A stretch of 8,364 bases of DNA from an uncultured Coriobacteriales bacterium (GTDB lineage Bacteria; Actinomycetota; Coriobacteriia; Coriobacteriales; Eggerthellaceae): contig CAMPNZ010000058.1 in NCBI GenBank assembly GCA_946892075.1, forward strand, positions 1 through 8,364, written 5' to 3'. Made by a program: the position numbers and the translations under genes. Shown here in pieces: positions 7,369 to 8,364 of the stretch (its first letter is position 1; each line of letters starts with the position of its first letter). The notes under the pieces were generated by a model. The model had not been told where the DNA came from and made no database searches. It worked only from the letters and a program-made list of their open reading frames with translations.

Positions 7369-8064
7369 ATGGACAATCATCCCAATAAAACAGCACGTCA
7401 GCATAATAAAGCTGCGAATAATCACGAAGGCTGGGATACGTCAACCGATGCTGCAATCGACTCTATCGTTACCATTCCCAACCTTATTTCGCTGATACGC
7501 TTGTGCATGGCGCCGCTGTTTCTTATTTTTTTGTTTGGCGGAAACGATATTCTTGCGGCTGTTGTATTTGCGATTGCGTCAGGAACCGATTTTCTTGACG
7601 GACAAATTGCGCGGCGGACCGGCACCGTTTCAAAGTTGGGGCAAATTCTTGACCCGGCAGTCGATCGCGTGCTTATGGCATGTGCAGTGCTCGGCCTATT
7701 TCTTGTGGGGCGCTTGCCCTTATGGCTGATCATCATCGTTATTGTACGCGATTTCGGGCTGGTTATTGCGGGTGCCGTTTTGCTGCAACATTGGCATAAG
7801 CGCATTCCCGTTATTTATCCGGGCAAAATTGCAACTACGTTACTTTTTGTAGGTTTTGCTGGGCTTTTGCTGAATGCGCCGCTGGTGCCCGGTTTGGCTC
7901 TCGTAGCGCTTGATGCGCTGCCAGGTTTTAACGCTGCGGCGTGTTCATGGGGAATTTGGTTTGTGTATGCAGGGCTTATTTTGGGTTTGCTGACGGCGCT
8001 GTACTACATTGTTGCAGGCATTAAAAGTATCAGTCATTGTATAAAAGACCCAACGAACAGTTAA
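7369..8064 (+). CDS. CDP-alcohol phosphatidyltransferase (PgsA / cardiolipin synthase-like)
   Basis: An integral membrane enzyme that moves a phosphatidyl group from CDP-diacylglycerol to an alcohol, most likely glycerol-3-phosphate (PgsA) or phosphatidylglycerol (cardiolipin synthase). The full family signature D-x2-D-G-x2-A-R-x8-G-x3-D-x3-D is present with Asp74, Asp77, Gly78, Ala81, Arg82, Gly91, Asp95 and Asp99, counted from ATG 7369. TIPNLISLIRLCMAPLFL (35-52) is the usual first helix, and further hydrophobic segments follow, with GKIATTLLFVGFAGLLL at 152-168 typical of this branch. I chose 7369 (231 residues) over the in-frame ATG at 7309 because AAGGA at 7355-7359 lies nine bases before it and 7309 overlaps a TATAAT box. 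About 30 polar residues precede the first helix. The acceptor alcohol cannot be settled from sequence. Confidence 0.9.
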   Translation: MDNHPNKTARQHNKAANNHEGWDTSTDAAIDSIVTIPNLISLIRLCMAPLFLIFLFGGNDILAAVVFAIASGTDFLDGQIARRTGTVSKLGQILDPAVDRVLMACAVLGLFLVGRLPLWLIIIVIVRDFGLVIAGAVLLQHWHKRIPVIYPGKIATTLLFVGFAGLLLNAPLVPGLALVALDALPGFNAAACSWGIWFVYAGLILGLLTALYYIVAGIKSISHCIKDPTNS

Positions 8065-8125
8065 GCGAAAATTTAGCATGTGGGCAGGAAAAAATAGGGA
8101 TATATACAGATAAACAGGAATAACA

Positions 8126-8364
8126 ATGAAACATCACAGCAGGAATTTTTTGTTTATACGAACGCTCTTCGCGCCTGCGCGACAGGCCTTAAGTACGTCG
8201 CACCGTCGCAAGCAAGAAGCGCACTATCAGGCGCAACGCGAAGGAAAGTCTTTCGCCACAGGCACGGGTATGCGTGCGTTTATGCAGGTAGCGCTCGTAA
8301 GCATAGTAAGTATTAGCTTAAGCTTAAGTTTGAGCCTCGGTGCCTTCCCATTAGGCAGTTTCTA
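8126..8364 (+). CDS. N-terminus of a membrane or exported protein (partial)
   Basis: The frame is open from ATG 8126 to the window edge, giving 79 codons with no stop. AGGA at 8116-8119 precedes the start by six bases. The first 45 or so residues are basic and polar with no recognised domain. A hydrophobic run follows (about residues 54-79), beginning FMQVALVSIVSISL and containing Ser-Leu repeats, and is likely a signal anchor or a long signal peptide. An internal ATG at 8270 would leave a conventional short signal peptide and is the main alternative start. It lies 61 bases after the phosphatidyltransferase gene with no terminator between, so the two may share a transcript. I do not recognise the family. 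Confidence 0.6.
   Translation, partial: MKHHSRNFLFIRTLFAPARQALSTSHRRKQEAHYQAQREGKSFATGTGMRAFMQVALVSIVSISLSLSLSLGAFPLGSF

Overview
The window reads as a piece of bacterial chromosome with a mid-to-high-GC host background and one AT-rich insert. The host genes (rluA-like, hemH, coaBC, pgsA-like), a tRNA-Pro(GGG) with encoded CCA, and Arg/Ala/His-rich proteins would fit an actinobacterial lineage such as the Coriobacteriia. That placement is inference from style and gene set, not from a marker comparison.

Layout. Positions 1-85 probably hold the last codons of an upstream gene, which overlaps the next start as ATGA. Positions 82-3810 form a tight plus-strand operon: an RluA-family pseudouridine synthase, ferrochelatase (hemH) and the bifunctional CoaBC enzyme of coenzyme A synthesis, with gaps of 11 and 4 bases. 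Converging on it from the minus strand is tRNA-Pro(GGG) (3974 to 3898), with its own intrinsic terminator (3859-3888) and a plausible promoter at 4064-4092.

From about 4250 to 7200 base composition drops. Hand counts on single 60-base lines gave 17/60 G+C at 4861-4920 and 25/60 at 5701-5760, against 35/60 at 3001-3060. This AT-rich segment carries a minus-strand remnant that looks like the C-terminus of a serine recombinase (4401-4598). It also carries an intact 792-residue secreted, membrane-anchored family 3 glycoside hydrolase of the NagZ type (4761-7139), with a promoter -10 box and a perfect 16-base palindrome just upstream of its start. I read the segment as a horizontally acquired patch whose mobility gene has decayed while the cargo enzyme stayed intact.

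From about 7250 the host style returns, with a CDP-alcohol phosphatidyltransferase (PgsA/cardiolipin synthase family, 7369-8064) and the start of a membrane or exported protein that runs off the window (8126-8364).

The operon genes are housekeeping: RNA modification, haem insertion, CoA. They share no single pathway. The GH3 enzyme and the phospholipid synthase both act at the cell envelope, but they sit in DNA of different origin, so I do not infer a joint system. I do not see a clear new multi-gene system. The most unusual points are the His/Tyr dipeptide-repeat extension on CoaBC, the degenerate sorting signal on the GH3 enzyme and the recombinase fossil.
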